NCBI GenBank assembly: GCA_002342685.1
Contig: DDQN01000060.1
Span: forward strand, 1-44,025
DNA length: 44,025 bases
Source: Vibrio sp. UBA2441
GTDB lineage: Bacteria > Pseudomonadota > Gammaproteobacteria > Enterobacterales > Vibrionaceae
Reading direction: 5' to 3'
How positions within the stretch are numbered: position 1 is the stretch's first letter; every line of letters begins with the position of its first letter. Positions 8,657 through 17,640 of the stretch are shown here, piece after piece. The position numbers were made by a program, and so were the translations under genes. The notes beneath the pieces were generated by a model. The model was not told the DNA's origin and made no database searches. It saw only the letters and a list, made by a program, of their open reading frames with translations.

Positions 8657-8927
8657 AATATATCCTTTATTACTTTGAATTATGCTTACTTATGAACATA
8701 TGGCATATCTATACCAAATTTTGTTAGATTACCTCTATTAACGCCCTCTTCCTAGGCTTTAACAAAAGATAAATTGATCTTTCTTATATTTGAGTTGCAG
8801 TTCAAAAAGTAGGAAAATAGCGAATAGAAGTCAAAAAACACTAAAAAAGGCACTCTGCCACATTCTATTGTGAGTTAGCATGTGAGTTATCTCATGAGAT
8901 GACAGTAAAAATCGGATCAGACATAAA

Positions 8928-9449
8928 ATGGCAAAACTTAGTTTACAAGAACAGATGCTTAAAGCCGGACTCGTTAACGAGAAGAAGCTAAAAAAAGCCA
9001 AGAAAGGTTCTAAAAAATCACGTACTCAGGCAAGAGAAGCAAAAGAGGCCGTGGAACAAAATAAAACAGCTCAGCGCGAAAGAGATGTAGAGCTTAATAA
9101 GCAGAGATCGGAAGAACAACTCAGCAAAGAAATTAAAGCACAGGTTAAGCAATTGATACAAATGAATAAGCTTGATCTTCGCAATGGTGATATCAAATAT
9201 AACTTTACCGATGGTACCTTTGTAAAATCCATTTATATGGATCAAGAAACCAGAGACCAATTGGTAAAAGGGGGCCTATCTATAGCCCGTTTTGGCGAAG
9301 GTTATGCGGTAATCCCATCTCCTGCAGCAAATAAGATAGCTGAGAGAGACTCCGAATCCATCATTGAAAATAAATCTTCATCAGAAGAGACCATTGATGA
9401 GGACGACCCTTATGCGAAGTTCGTCGTACCTGATGACTTAATGTGGTAA
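8928..9449 (+). CDS. DUF2058 (YaiL-like) protein
   Basis: A 173-aa soluble protein. The N-terminal third is strongly basic and helical (residues 2-65, LSLQEQMLKAGLV then Lys-rich KKLKKAKKGSKKSR), and the C-terminal half has the conserved pattern around NGDIKYNFTDGTFVKSIY and IARFGEGYAVIP. This is the DUF2058 family; its E. coli member YaiL has been described as nucleoprotein/polysome-associated, with no clear function. The basic N-terminus is compatible with RNA binding. It is monocistronic and convergent with the chemoreceptor gene to its right; a stem-loop separates the two. Confidence 0.9.
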   Translation: MAKLSLQEQMLKAGLVNEKKLKKAKKGSKKSRTQAREAKEAVEQNKTAQRERDVELNKQRSEEQLSKEIKAQVKQLIQMNKLDLRNGDIKYNFTDGTFVKSIYMDQETRDQLVKGGLSIARFGEGYAVIPSPAANKIAERDSESIIENKSSSEETIDEDDPYAKFVVPDDLMW

Positions 9450-9498
9450 TACACTAGTACAGATAATACAGAATCATTTACAAGATCCATGGAAATGG

Positions 9499-9517
9499 GC
9501 CCTCTTTATAAGAGGGC
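9499..9517. terminator. Stem-loop between convergent genes
   Basis: GCCCTCTT (9499-9506) and AAGAGGGC (9510-9517) form an 8-bp GC-rich stem with a 3-base loop, placed between the stops of two convergent genes. T-runs are weak on both sides, so it may be a bidirectional but imperfect terminator. Confidence 0.55.
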
Positions 9518-9559
9518 TCATTGGTTAACCTCAGCTCAAAGGGGTATGGCTGACAAACA

Positions 9560-11530
9560 TTATCCTTTCTGGCTTATCGCATATAGCCGTTGCGCCTGAT
9601 CCATCGACTCCTGACTTACCGAATTAAATACCCCAGCATCATCTGCATTTTTATTTGAAATATGGCGAATGCGTTCAGCCAACTCATCGACACTTTCAGT
9701 CACTTTCGCCTGTTCTTCGGTGGCAGTAGCAATACTGGTTGCACGATCCCGGATGTCATTAAAAGCAGCCACTATTTTTTCGTATTGAGTTCGAGTATTC
9801 TCAGAGCGTTCATTTACCGTTTCAGATAACTCCCGACACCCATCAATGACACCAACACCGTCTCTTGCTGCATCTTGTAATTTCTTAATCATCGTCTCAA
9901 TTTCAACAGCCGATTGTTGGCTTCTGCTTGCCAAAGTACGAACCTCATCCGCAACAACGGCAAACCCGCGACCAGACTCACCAGCACGTGCCGCCTCTAT
10001 CGCTGCATTAAGTGCCAATAAATTAGTTTGCTCCGAAATATTTTTAATAACATCAAGTACTGAGCCGACTTGTTGAGAGTCCTGAGAAAGTTTTTCTACC
10101 GCCTCTGATGCATCGTTTAGATTAGTGAAAAGTTGTTTAATGGAGTCATCACTACTCTCTATCAACTGGAAGCCACTATTTACTAATTCTGCTGATTGTT
10201 CTGTGATATTTGCCACCGATACCACATTCTGAGAAACATCCGTTGCCGTTGCCGCCATTTCATTAATAGCGGTTGCCAAAGTATGGTTTTCATCCATCAA
10301 CAAACTAGCGCGTTCCGTTGCTGACGTACTGAGTTGATTGATGGATTCAGCGTTATCTTTCACCTTCTCAGCTTCACTTTGAACTTTAAATAATATATCG
10401 ACTAAATTATCGCCATAATCATTTATCGCTAAACATAGTTGTCCCATTTCATCCTTACTGCTCACTACTAGTTTGTTATCTATATTTCCTTCAACCAGCG
10501 CCCTAACTTGAGAAGTTGTCGATTTGATTTGATTAAGTAACCTATTGCCAGCGAACAAAAGAATGACAACAAAAATAACAATCAATGAAACCAAAGAGGT
10601 ATATAACGCTTTAGTTAAAGTAGAAACAGTCTGCATTGCCACTGTCACCGGAAGAATAATACCTGACCGCCAGCCTTGTTCTGGCAATGTGTAAGTGACC
10701 AAAATCGAAGAGTCATTCAAGATTACACCTTCTTCCAGCTCAACAGGTTTATCGCCATTTCTACCTAGTGCATTCACAAATGGAGCCAGAGAGGGATCTT
10801 TTTCTGCCACACCTTGCAGTGTCAACATCGCTAAATTCTGAGAACGCAACATTGGCATAGAGACCAACTGATCCGATTGATCTACAATAAAGCCAAATGA
10901 ACTAGTTACCTTATTTTCATTCAGCAACAACTCTTCCAGCCCAGACAACTCCACATCAATAGTTGCTACCCCCCAAAAAATACCTTCTCTTTCGATCTCA
11001 ACTGAGCACGTCACCATTTGAATATTAGACACTGGATCAGTATAAACCGCTGACCAGATACACTCACCAGGAGCAGTACCTTTCGCATCCTGATACCAAC
11101 CTTCTTGTTGATACGGACTGCTTGACGCCTGATTATAATCATCTAGAAGGTCAAACCTACCGGATCCAGATTTCGCCCAGAACAGAGAAGCTCTCTCTTT
11201 GTCCGCAACAAATTTATTTGGTTCCGGCCAAATACCTCCGCCAGCGACACCTGTTCCTCTTGCAATTAATGGCGCCATTTGACTGATAAACTGAGACGGT
11301 TCTAAAGGTAGTGATTCAGCTAATGAAGCTAAGTTTTGAGTTAAGACGGCAGTTTTAGCCAGCTCTTTGGCAATATTTTCTCCGGTCGTTTGCGCTTTAA
11401 GCTCGGCATTTAAGATCGATTGTTGACGAATGACCGGAGTAGCAAAGTATTGAATAACGACAAACAATACCAGCAAAGCGGCGATCAACAAGGAGACACT
11501 TCCTGTTAGTAATTTATGACGGATTAACAC
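9560..11530 (-). CDS. Methyl-accepting chemotaxis protein with Cache sensor
   Basis: A 656-aa transmembrane chemoreceptor. TM1 (about residues 8-30) and TM2 (about 302-326) flank a large periplasmic domain with the double-Cache pattern, including a WPEPN...W segment, the W-Y-x-D block (EGWYQDA) and a VTCSVEI...GVATIDVEL region that usually contacts small ligands such as amino acids. A HAMP domain (about 327-380) and the MCP signalling domain follow, with the CheW/CheA-contact tip EQTNLLALNAAIEAARAGE. No CheR pentapeptide is present at the end. The start is a GTG at 11528-11530, supported by an AGAGGA ribosome site eight bases upstream. The ligand is unknown. It is monocistronic. Confidence 0.92.
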   Translation of the reverse strand: MLIRHKLLTGSVSLLIAALLVLFVVIQYFATPVIRQQSILNAELKAQTTGENIAKELAKTAVLTQNLASLAESLPLEPSQFISQMAPLIARGTGVAGGGIWPEPNKFVADKERASLFWAKSGSGRFDLLDDYNQASSSPYQQEGWYQDAKGTAPGECIWSAVYTDPVSNIQMVTCSVEIEREGIFWGVATIDVELSGLEELLLNENKVTSSFGFIVDQSDQLVSMPMLRSQNLAMLTLQGVAEKDPSLAPFVNALGRNGDKPVELEEGVILNDSSILVTYTLPEQGWRSGIILPVTVAMQTVSTLTKALYTSLVSLIVIFVVILLFAGNRLLNQIKSTTSQVRALVEGNIDNKLVVSSKDEMGQLCLAINDYGDNLVDILFKVQSEAEKVKDNAESINQLSTSATERASLLMDENHTLATAINEMAATATDVSQNVVSVANITEQSAELVNSGFQLIESSDDSIKQLFTNLNDASEAVEKLSQDSQQVGSVLDVIKNISEQTNLLALNAAIEAARAGESGRGFAVVADEVRTLASRSQQSAVEIETMIKKLQDAARDGVGVIDGCRELSETVNERSENTRTQYEKIVAAFNDIRDRATSIATATEEQAKVTESVDELAERIRHISNKNADDAGVFNSVSQESMDQAQRLYAISQKG

Positions 11531-12006
11531 GGATTGATTCCTCTGATTAATATTGGACTATGTAAACTCAAGTTTTGTAATTTCTTATATTGAACTTCAG
11601 ATGAAATTTTTCATCCCAACAATTATGTGAACAACATGTCATAACAAATTATATTGTAACAACATCAAAAAAAAGCTATTCGACCAAAGCCCTTGTGCAC
11701 CAAGGCAACTTAAATCAACTTAGCCACTTTTGTATCCATTTGATATATTTACCTATAACCAACCAAAGCATAAATATTAACCAGTTATTCATCATAAAAA
11801 CTTGATGAATCCCTCTTTTAGCCATTTACGCAACAAATATGAGTGCAACTAATAGTCTAAAAATAAAAAATTGAAGCTATCTTGCTCCCAAGTGGGTCCA
11901 TATAAAAACGTTCAATGAAAAACTAACCCATGCCAAAAATATACTTTTAAGTATATTATATACCTGATAGTATCAAATGGACTACAAAATCCAATGAGCA
12001 TACAAA
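11531..12006. other. Intergenic region between divergent genes
   Basis: 476 AT-rich bases serving as upstream region for the leftward chemoreceptor and the rightward dehydrogenase operon. Apart from the 20-bp inverted repeat at 11938-11957 I see no gene or recognisable RNA. Confidence 0.5.
11938..11957. promoter_or_regulatory. Candidate operator before the dehydrogenase/aminotransferase operon
   Basis: A perfect inverted repeat, AATATACTT-TT-AAGTATATT, 49 bases before the ATG of the dehydrogenase gene. Position and symmetry suggest a dimeric regulator's binding site, possibly for the DauR-like protein encoded at 14206-14859; this is inference. Confidence 0.5.
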
Positions 12007-12984
12007 ATGACTATTAATAATTCTGACCTGAAAGATAAGCCACTAGTACTTAACGATGCGGAAGTTCGAAGTTACCTGACTGAGATTGACGTTAAGTCAC
12101 TAATGGAAAAATTGTTCTATGCATTATCCAAAGATGCAGCCATACAACCCAACCAAACCTTGACCTTATTCCCAGAAGACCGAGGTGACTACATTACTTA
12201 CCTGGGTGCACTGGCAGAACAAGACGTTTTTGGTGCGAAATTATCCCCTTACATTGTGACCAATGGCGCTCCGATCATTACAGCTTGGACACACTTAATG
12301 TCGATGAAAACAGGGCAGCCTTTATTATTGTGTGACTCAGGGCAATTGACCATTGAACGTACGGCAGGGACCACGGCGTTAGCCGTCGATGTCCTTGCAC
12401 GCAAAGAAAGTGAGCTGTTAGCCCTTGTTGGTGCCGGAAATGTCGCTCTCGCCCATCTTCGCCACACGCTTGAGTTAAGAGACTGGAAAACCATCAATAT
12501 ATTTGCTCCAGAGTTAGCAGATGATGAATTACGCTGCAAAGAAATTGAGGCAATAGACAGCAGAATCATCATTGCCAAATCCGTGGGACAAGCGACAGAA
12601 GGTGCTGACGTCATTATGCTTTGCACCTCATCTGCAAACCCTGTGATCTCTGAAGATCAGATAAAAACATCAGCTTTAGTCACTTCTATCAGCACCAACG
12701 CACTCAACGCTCATGAAATTCCACCATCAATGCTCAATAACGTCGACGTATATTGTGATTACAAAAAAACGACGCCAAGCAGTGCCGGTGAAATGTGTTT
12801 AGCGAAAGAGCAACATGGATGGCTCGAATCTAAGATCGTTGGTGATCTGGCGGATCTGGTTGTCAAACGTTGTGCATCACCTGACTATAATAAACCCGTG
12901 TTCTTCCGATCTATTGGGTTAGGATTGGAGGATGTCGCTATTGCACACGGTATATGGCAGCTGGCGAGCAGCGATAACAAGTAA
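12007..12984 (+). CDS. Ornithine cyclodeaminase/mu-crystallin family dehydrogenase (DauB-like)
   Basis: A 325-aa NAD(P)-dependent enzyme of the ornithine cyclodeaminase/mu-crystallin family. The conserved substrate-site Lys (GAKLS, residue 78) and Arg (ERTAGTTALA, residue 118) are present, followed by a Rossmann dinucleotide site LVGAGNVA at about 141-147, where many cyclodeaminases have GxGxQA. The family includes ornithine cyclodeaminase, alanine dehydrogenase, ketimine reductase and the anabolic 2-ketoarginine/arginine dehydrogenase DauB of Pseudomonas. The neighbourhood (aminotransferase plus DauR-like regulator) makes a role in interconverting an amino acid and its 2-oxo or cyclic imine form most likely. 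It starts an operon; the aminotransferase follows 40 bases later. The exact substrate cannot be read from sequence. Confidence 0.82.
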   Translation: MTINNSDLKDKPLVLNDAEVRSYLTEIDVKSLMEKLFYALSKDAAIQPNQTLTLFPEDRGDYITYLGALAEQDVFGAKLSPYIVTNGAPIITAWTHLMSMKTGQPLLLCDSGQLTIERTAGTTALAVDVLARKESELLALVGAGNVALAHLRHTLELRDWKTINIFAPELADDELRCKEIEAIDSRIIIAKSVGQATEGADVIMLCTSSANPVISEDQIKTSALVTSISTNALNAHEIPPSMLNNVDVYCDYKKTTPSSAGEMCLAKEQHGWLESKIVGDLADLVVKRCASPDYNKPVFFRSIGLGLEDVAIAHGIWQLASSDNK

Positions 12985-13024
12985 CATCATTTAGTTAGAT
13001 AAGATTAATCAGTAAGGAACTATT

Positions 13025-14149
13025 ATGAAAATCAAAGAGTTTGGTGTTGAAATCTGGATGAATGAGTTTGAAAACACTTGTCTATACAACCTAGCCGAAA
13101 CCTGTGTGGAATCTTTGACGGTTAAGCAGTTGCTGGATATGGCGGGTAAACGTGACACCATCCTAAATGAGTTACTTCCAATGAAACTCACCTATGGCGC
13201 CATTGAAGGCTCTGAACGCCTGAGAAAAAATATTACTTCACTGTACCACAACCAAAAAAATGACAATATTCTAATCACCCACGGTGCAATTGGTGCAAAT
13301 GCGCTAATTCATCAAACTCTGGTCGAACCCGGAGACAGAGTGGTCTCCGTATTGCCAACTTATCAGCAGCACTACTCTATCCCAGAAAGCTATGGCGCTG
13401 ACGTTCAAATAGTAAAGCTAAAAGAAGAAAATCAGTTTTTGCCTGATCTGGAAGAGCTACAAAAATTGGCCACAAGTAATACTAAGCTCATTACTATCAA
13501 TAACCCAAATAACCCTACGGGAGCGTTGATGGATGAAGACTTTTTAAAGCAAGTCGTAGAGATAGCCCGTTCTTGTGACGCTTATTTACTCTCTGACGAA
13601 GTTTATCGTGGAACCGATGCTCAAGGTGATGGTTTTACCGCATCCATTGCTGACTTGTACGAAAAAGGCATCAGCACTGCAAGTATGTCTAAAACATTCT
13701 CTTTAGCAGGATTAAGACTTGGCTGGATAGCTGCTCCGGTAGATGTTATTCATGCGGTATGCATCCACAGAGATTACAATACCATCAGTGTTGGCATGCT
13801 GGATGATCACTTCGCTTGTATTGCTCTGGAATGCAAAGAACATATTCTTAGCAGAAGCCGAGATATCTGCCAGACCAATCGCGAGATACTGGATAACTGG
13901 GTAAACAATGAACCTTTAATCAGTTATGTCAAACCGAAGTCTGGCACTGTTGCCCTACTGAAGTACGATCTGGATATGACAAGCAGAGAGTTTTGTGTAC
14001 AACTGCTTGACGCAACAGGCGTCATGTTTACACCTGGAAGTGTTCTCGAAATGGAAGGATATGTTCGGATCGGGTACGCCAATAGCCCAGACATACTAAA
14101 AAAAGGGTTAGAGAAAGTCTCTGAATTTCTGCTTAAGAAAACCGCTTAA
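13025..14149 (+). CDS. Fold-type I PLP aminotransferase, possibly capreomycidine synthase-like
   Basis: A 374-aa class I/II aminotransferase. The PLP-binding Lys is residue 223 in SMSKTFSLAGLRLGW; NNPNNPTG (159-166), DEVY (191-194) and the C-terminal substrate Arg in GYVRIGYAN complete the active site. The opening segments resemble the branch containing capreomycidine synthase (VioD) and related enzymes acting on arginine derivatives; this resemblance is from memory and moderately sure. The ATG has a good AAGGA site seven bases upstream. It forms an operon with the dehydrogenase, and together they could move nitrogen between an amino acid and its keto form. No transporter or racemase gene is beside it. 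Confidence 0.85.
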   Translation: MKIKEFGVEIWMNEFENTCLYNLAETCVESLTVKQLLDMAGKRDTILNELLPMKLTYGAIEGSERLRKNITSLYHNQKNDNILITHGAIGANALIHQTLVEPGDRVVSVLPTYQQHYSIPESYGADVQIVKLKEENQFLPDLEELQKLATSNTKLITINNPNNPTGALMDEDFLKQVVEIARSCDAYLLSDEVYRGTDAQGDGFTASIADLYEKGISTASMSKTFSLAGLRLGWIAAPVDVIHAVCIHRDYNTISVGMLDDHFACIALECKEHILSRSRDICQTNREILDNWVNNEPLISYVKPKSGTVALLKYDLDMTSREFCVQLLDATGVMFTPGSVLEMEGYVRIGYANSPDILKKGLEKVSEFLLKKTA

Positions 14150-14173
14150 TTCTCGTAAAACCTATACCCATAT

Positions 14174-14198
14174 TGCCCTCTGGAACATGTTGAGGGCA
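14174..14198. terminator. Stem-loop between convergent aminotransferase and regulator genes
   Basis: TGCCCTC (14174-14180) pairs with GAGGGCA (14192-14198) around an 11-base loop, between the stop codons of two convergent genes. No long T-run, so it is a weak or bidirectional terminator. Confidence 0.5.
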
Positions 14199-14205
14199 TT
14201 CGTAT

Positions 14206-14859
14206 TTACGAGTTATGTTCACGTCGCTGTTTTATCTCTCGCAAATAATTAAACACGGTCGCACGCCCCATGCTTAATACATTCGAAATGTAATCTGCTG
14301 AACTTTTACCATCAAATGCGCCTTTGTCATATAAAGCTTCCACCAACTCACGTTTATTTTGACGAGAAAGCACTGAAATGGTTAGGTTTTTACTCGCCAG
14401 CCAGCTATGAATAAAGCTGTTTACCTTTTCTTGCCAGTCATCATGAAATAACTTCTCTGGCTGAGGGATCAGCTTTTTCATTGGCAATAATAAAGCTAAC
14501 GCCTCTTGGGCTGCCTGAACTGGTCCCGTATTCATGTTGATACATAACATACCAATGGGATGGTTAAGGTCATCACGAAGAACAATACTGGTTGAGCAAA
14601 TTTTCTTGCCATCCCAATTAAGTTTTTCGTAAGGGCCAATCACCGTCTCTGTCTGTTCAAAATTCACATCATCCAGTGACGACGGATCACCAAGATTTCG
14701 TTTAGATATATTGTTAGCAATATGGATGACCGTTTGGCTGTCCAAATCGTGAATAATAACTTCGACATAATCAGAAAAAAGCAATGCTATACCGTCTGCT
14801 ACAGAAGCGTATCTCTGTAGTAACTCATCGGCATTTTTTGAGGTATTTTTTGGTTCCAT
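14206..14859 (-). CDS. YheO/DauR-like transcriptional regulator (PAS + HTH)
   Basis: A 217-aa cytosolic regulator. The N-terminal YheO-like PAS domain (about residues 12-125) is followed by a C-terminal helix-turn-helix (about 155-210) with the pattern LVEALYDKGAFDGKSSADYISNVLSMGRATVFNYLRE. The same two-domain layout is found in DauR, the repressor of the D-arginine utilisation genes dauBA in Pseudomonas aeruginosa, which responds to 2-ketoarginine. Here it faces the dehydrogenase/aminotransferase operon, and the dehydrogenase belongs to the DauB family, so regulation of that operon is a strong inference. An inverted repeat 22 bases before its start (14881-14897) may be an autoregulatory operator. 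Confidence 0.88.
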   Translation of the reverse strand: MEPKNTSKNADELLQRYASVADGIALLFSDYVEVIIHDLDSQTVIHIANNISKRNLGDPSSLDDVNFEQTETVIGPYEKLNWDGKKICSTSIVLRDDLNHPIGMLCINMNTGPVQAAQEALALLLPMKKLIPQPEKLFHDDWQEKVNSFIHSWLASKNLTISVLSRQNKRELVEALYDKGAFDGKSSADYISNVLSMGRATVFNYLREIKQRREHNS

Positions 14860-14880
14860 CTGAACAATATGGCTTCTTGT

Positions 14881-14897
14881 GGTAACAACTAGTTACC
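14881..14897. promoter_or_regulatory. Candidate operator before the DauR-like gene
   Basis: Inverted repeat GGTAAC-AACTA-GTTACC, 22 bases upstream of the regulator's ATG on the minus strand. Suitable for autorepression. It does not resemble the repeat at 11938-11957, so at most one of the two is likely to be this regulator's site. Confidence 0.4.
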
Positions 14898-14983
14898 CAT
14901 GTTAGCGGGCAAAATCGTTGTTGTATACTAATGGGGTTATTGATTTAGCAACAATTAGGTGTAAACCTTCAACTGCGAAAAAT

Positions 14984-16009
14984 TCATCTCTCGACTCTAT
15001 TTCGTCCTCGATCTTTAGCTTGGTATAAAAGCTCATCAACTCGGTATATAACGGCTTCAGCACTATCCCCACTCTGATACTCCGTAAGACCAAAACTACA
15101 GGTAATATTTTTCTTCAGTCCAAAGTCGTGATGGCTAATCATTTTTCTTAGTTTTTCAGTAACGACAAAAGCTTTATCGACAGATAAATCAGGGAAGATA
15201 AGAACAAACTCCTCTCCCCCCCAACGGGCAAAGAAATCAATATTTCTTATGTGTTGTGTAATCAGCTGGCAAATACTTTGCAGTACTTGGTCTCCGATTT
15301 TATGACCATAACTGTCATTAACACTTTTAAAAAAATCAATGTCTAGCATAGCCACGGATAAAGGATGACTGTAGCGCTCTGCACGTGCTATCTCTTTAAT
15401 GATTTCTTCTTCAAACTTTTTACGATTTGAAATGCCAGTCAAAGAGTCAATATCGGATATATGCTGAATTTCTAATATTTTTTCCTCTAACTCTTGGTTT
15501 TTAACCTGCAACTCTTCGGCTTTCTTTTTAATCTGTTTCTCTAGCGTAATATTCCCTTGTTTAAGCAGCCTATTTTGTTCTCTAAGTTCATTCTCAGCTG
15601 TTTTTCGTTCATGTATATTATGATGAGCACCGATAATTCTGGAGACTGTTCCATCCGGTTTATAATCAATGATCTTGGCACGATCAACTATCCACAAATA
15701 ACTGCCATCAGATTTTTTACACCTATATTCAATACAGTAAGTATCAATCTTTGAACCAATAAATTGTTCAAGGTTTGTCATCACTCTTTGGTAATCTTCG
15801 GGGTGAATGATGTTTTCCCATGTAAAAACATCCTTCTTAAAAACGCCAACTTCATAACCGAGCATGCGATACCAACCGGGACTGCGATCAACATGCCCTG
15901 TGTTTCCATTCCAGTCCCACGTACCTTCAACAATTAAATCAAGTATGCTATTTAAAGTCATATCAGCACAACTTAAAGAATCATGTTGGTAAGTTCGAAA
16001 TGTATCCAT
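14984..16009 (-). CDS. PAS-GGDEF diguanylate cyclase
   Basis: A 341-aa cytosolic protein predicted to make cyclic di-GMP from two GTP. An N-terminal PAS domain of the PAS_3 type (about residues 20-135, with a PAC end NIHERK) is joined by a coiled coil (about 138-182) to a GGDEF domain. The active site reads GGEEF (264-268) and the inhibitory I-site RxxD lies five residues before it (RNID), so it should be active and subject to product feedback. I chose the ATG at 16007-16009, preceded by GGAGAG nine bases upstream, over a TTG 30 bases further up without a ribosome site. It has no membrane segment; the PAS ligand is unknown. It is monocistronic. Confidence 0.92.
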   Translation of the reverse strand: MDTFRTYQHDSLSCADMTLNSILDLIVEGTWDWNGNTGHVDRSPGWYRMLGYEVGVFKKDVFTWENIIHPEDYQRVMTNLEQFIGSKIDTYCIEYRCKKSDGSYLWIVDRAKIIDYKPDGTVSRIIGAHHNIHERKTAENELREQNRLLKQGNITLEKQIKKKAEELQVKNQELEEKILEIQHISDIDSLTGISNRKKFEEEIIKEIARAERYSHPLSVAMLDIDFFKSVNDSYGHKIGDQVLQSICQLITQHIRNIDFFARWGGEEFVLIFPDLSVDKAFVVTEKLRKMISHHDFGLKKNITCSFGLTEYQSGDSAEAVIYRVDELLYQAKDRGRNRVER

Positions 16010-16168
16010 ACAGTATTGCTCTCCGACTTGTCCCTTCAATAACTATAATTCAATAACTAAGAGATGGGCAATAAGTATGGCACAGCAGCATGTGAGAAAA
16101 CTGATTGTCATTAAAATCCCCCTTACCAACCCATTTAGCGATCGACAAAAGGGGACATTATTACAGTC

Positions 16169-17191
16169 TTAGCTCGTTACTTGCTTCTCGAACAGGTGTC
16201 GTGTTTTGTTTGCGTACGCGACTAAAGCAAGCATTACAGGAACTTCCACCAATACTCCAACGACCGTCGCCAATGCAGCACCAGAGTTCAGCCCAAATAA
16301 ACTAATTGCAACTGCAACCGCTAGTTCAAAGAAATTAGAGGCTCCAACCATAGCTCCGGGCGCTGCTATCTGATGTGGTTCCTTTAACTTATGCATGCCA
16401 TAATAAGTAATAGCAAAGATCAGCACTGTTTGAAGAATTAACGGTATCGCAATAAGCACAATATCAACCGGATTATCTATAATTCGCTGCGCTTGAAAAC
16501 CAAATAACAAAACAACGGTGCCGATTAGGCCCATTGTAGATAGAGGCTTTATTTTATTTCCCAGAGATTGCAAAGCCTTTTCTGTGCGTAATAATTTACG
16601 AGTCAATAAACCTGCAAGTAACGGTATTACGACAAATAATCCAACAGATAGTAGTAACGTACTCCAAGGAACAGTCACGTCTGTAACCCCGAGTAAAAAG
16701 GCAGCAATAGGAGCAAAAGCAACCACCATAATGAGATCATTTACTGCTACTTGAACCAAAGTATAATTTGGGTCGCCTTTGGTTAACTGGCTCCAGACGA
16801 ACACCATTGCCGTACATGGTGCTACACCAAGCAATATCATTCCCGCAATGTATTGTTCGCCCAACTCAGGAGATATCCATGCCCCAAATAAATAGCGCAT
16901 AAATAAAACGGCTAAAATAGCCATTGTAAATGGCTTAACTAACCAATTCATCACCAAAGTAATGATGATCCCTTTTGGGCGACGATGAATATTTTTCACC
17001 GCAGTAAAATCAATCTGCATCATCATTGGGTAGATCATCAACCAAATAAGCACCGCAATGACAAAATTAATACTTGCATACTCTATTTGCCCCAAAAATA
17101 AAAATAGCTCTGGAAACTGACTTCCACCAAGTAAGCCCGCCACCATGGCCAGCGCAATCCATACGCTCAAATAGCGTTCAAAAATACCCAT
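16169..17191 (-). CDS. acr3: ACR3-family arsenite efflux transporter
   Basis: A 340-aa inner membrane protein with about ten hydrophobic segments, the normal ACR3 length. The signature LGVAPCTAMVFVWS contains the essential Cys (residue 126), and the conserved acidic VGVLVEVPVML near residue 290 is present. ACR3 exports arsenite (and sometimes antimonite) using the proton gradient. It is the second gene of an operon with arsR, 93 bases upstream. No arsC arsenate reductase is found in the window. The gap contains ATCGT and ACGAT half-sites (17231-17252) that resemble the arsR operator. Confidence 0.92.
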   Translation of the reverse strand: MGIFERYLSVWIALAMVAGLLGGSQFPELFLFLGQIEYASINFVIAVLIWLMIYPMMMQIDFTAVKNIHRRPKGIIITLVMNWLVKPFTMAILAVLFMRYLFGAWISPELGEQYIAGMILLGVAPCTAMVFVWSQLTKGDPNYTLVQVAVNDLIMVVAFAPIAAFLLGVTDVTVPWSTLLLSVGLFVVIPLLAGLLTRKLLRTEKALQSLGNKIKPLSTMGLIGTVVLLFGFQAQRIIDNPVDIVLIAIPLILQTVLIFAITYYGMHKLKEPHQIAAPGAMVGASNFFELAVAVAISLFGLNSGAALATVVGVLVEVPVMLALVAYANKTRHLFEKQVTS

Positions 17192-17284
17192 TTAATCAAT
17201 CCTCATGTTCAGGTACCAAGCAAATAACAAATCGTAAATCGACGAATAACGATTAATAAAATAAAATTACGGACTCTCTATCAA

Positions 17285-17602
17285 TTAATTCACATTAAAA
17301 GAACCTAGCATTTCATTCAATCTTGCAATGGCTTCAGGTCGAAGACTAAAACAGGTTCTTGGGTGCTGAACCTCAGCATGGATCAATCCAGCCTGTTTCA
17401 ATACTCTCAGGTGCTCAGACACAGTTGATTGTGCAAGGCCAACTTGCGCGACTAAATCAGAACCTAAACATCCACCACCAGCAAGGATTTTTAACAATCT
17501 CACTCTCGCCGGGTGTCCAATTGCTTTAGCATAAGCGGCCAGTTCTTTTTCATCGGCTTCATCAAATTGAAAACAATCGAGGTTTTCAATACATTCTTGC
17601 AT
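17285..17602 (-). CDS. arsR: ArsR-family metalloregulator of the acr3 operon
   Basis: A 105-aa winged helix repressor. The helix-turn-helix reads LVAQVGLAQSTVSEHLRVLKQAGL (about residues 50-73). The classical ELCVC metal site of E. coli ArsR is replaced by GGGCLGSDL, and the Cys residues at 4, 10, 45 and 84 are the candidates for As(III) binding, so the site is of a different type. It is the first gene of the arsR-acr3 operon and is expected to repress it until arsenite binds. A 12-6-12 inverted repeat at 17611-17640 lies just upstream of its start. Confidence 0.9.
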   Translation of the reverse strand: MQECIENLDCFQFDEADEKELAAYAKAIGHPARVRLLKILAGGGCLGSDLVAQVGLAQSTVSEHLRVLKQAGLIHAEVQHPRTCFSLRPEAIARLNEMLGSFNVN

Positions 17603-17610
17603 ACGTCATT

Positions 17611-17640
17611 ACTCTTTATCGTCATATTACGATTAAGAGT
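17611..17640. promoter_or_regulatory. ArsR operator
   Basis: Inverted repeat with 12-bp arms, ACTCTTTATCGT and ACGATTAAGAGT (one mismatch), separated by CATATT, 8 bases upstream of the arsR ATG. Length and symmetry fit an ArsR/SmtB-family dimer site and support autoregulation of arsR-acr3. Confidence 0.75.
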
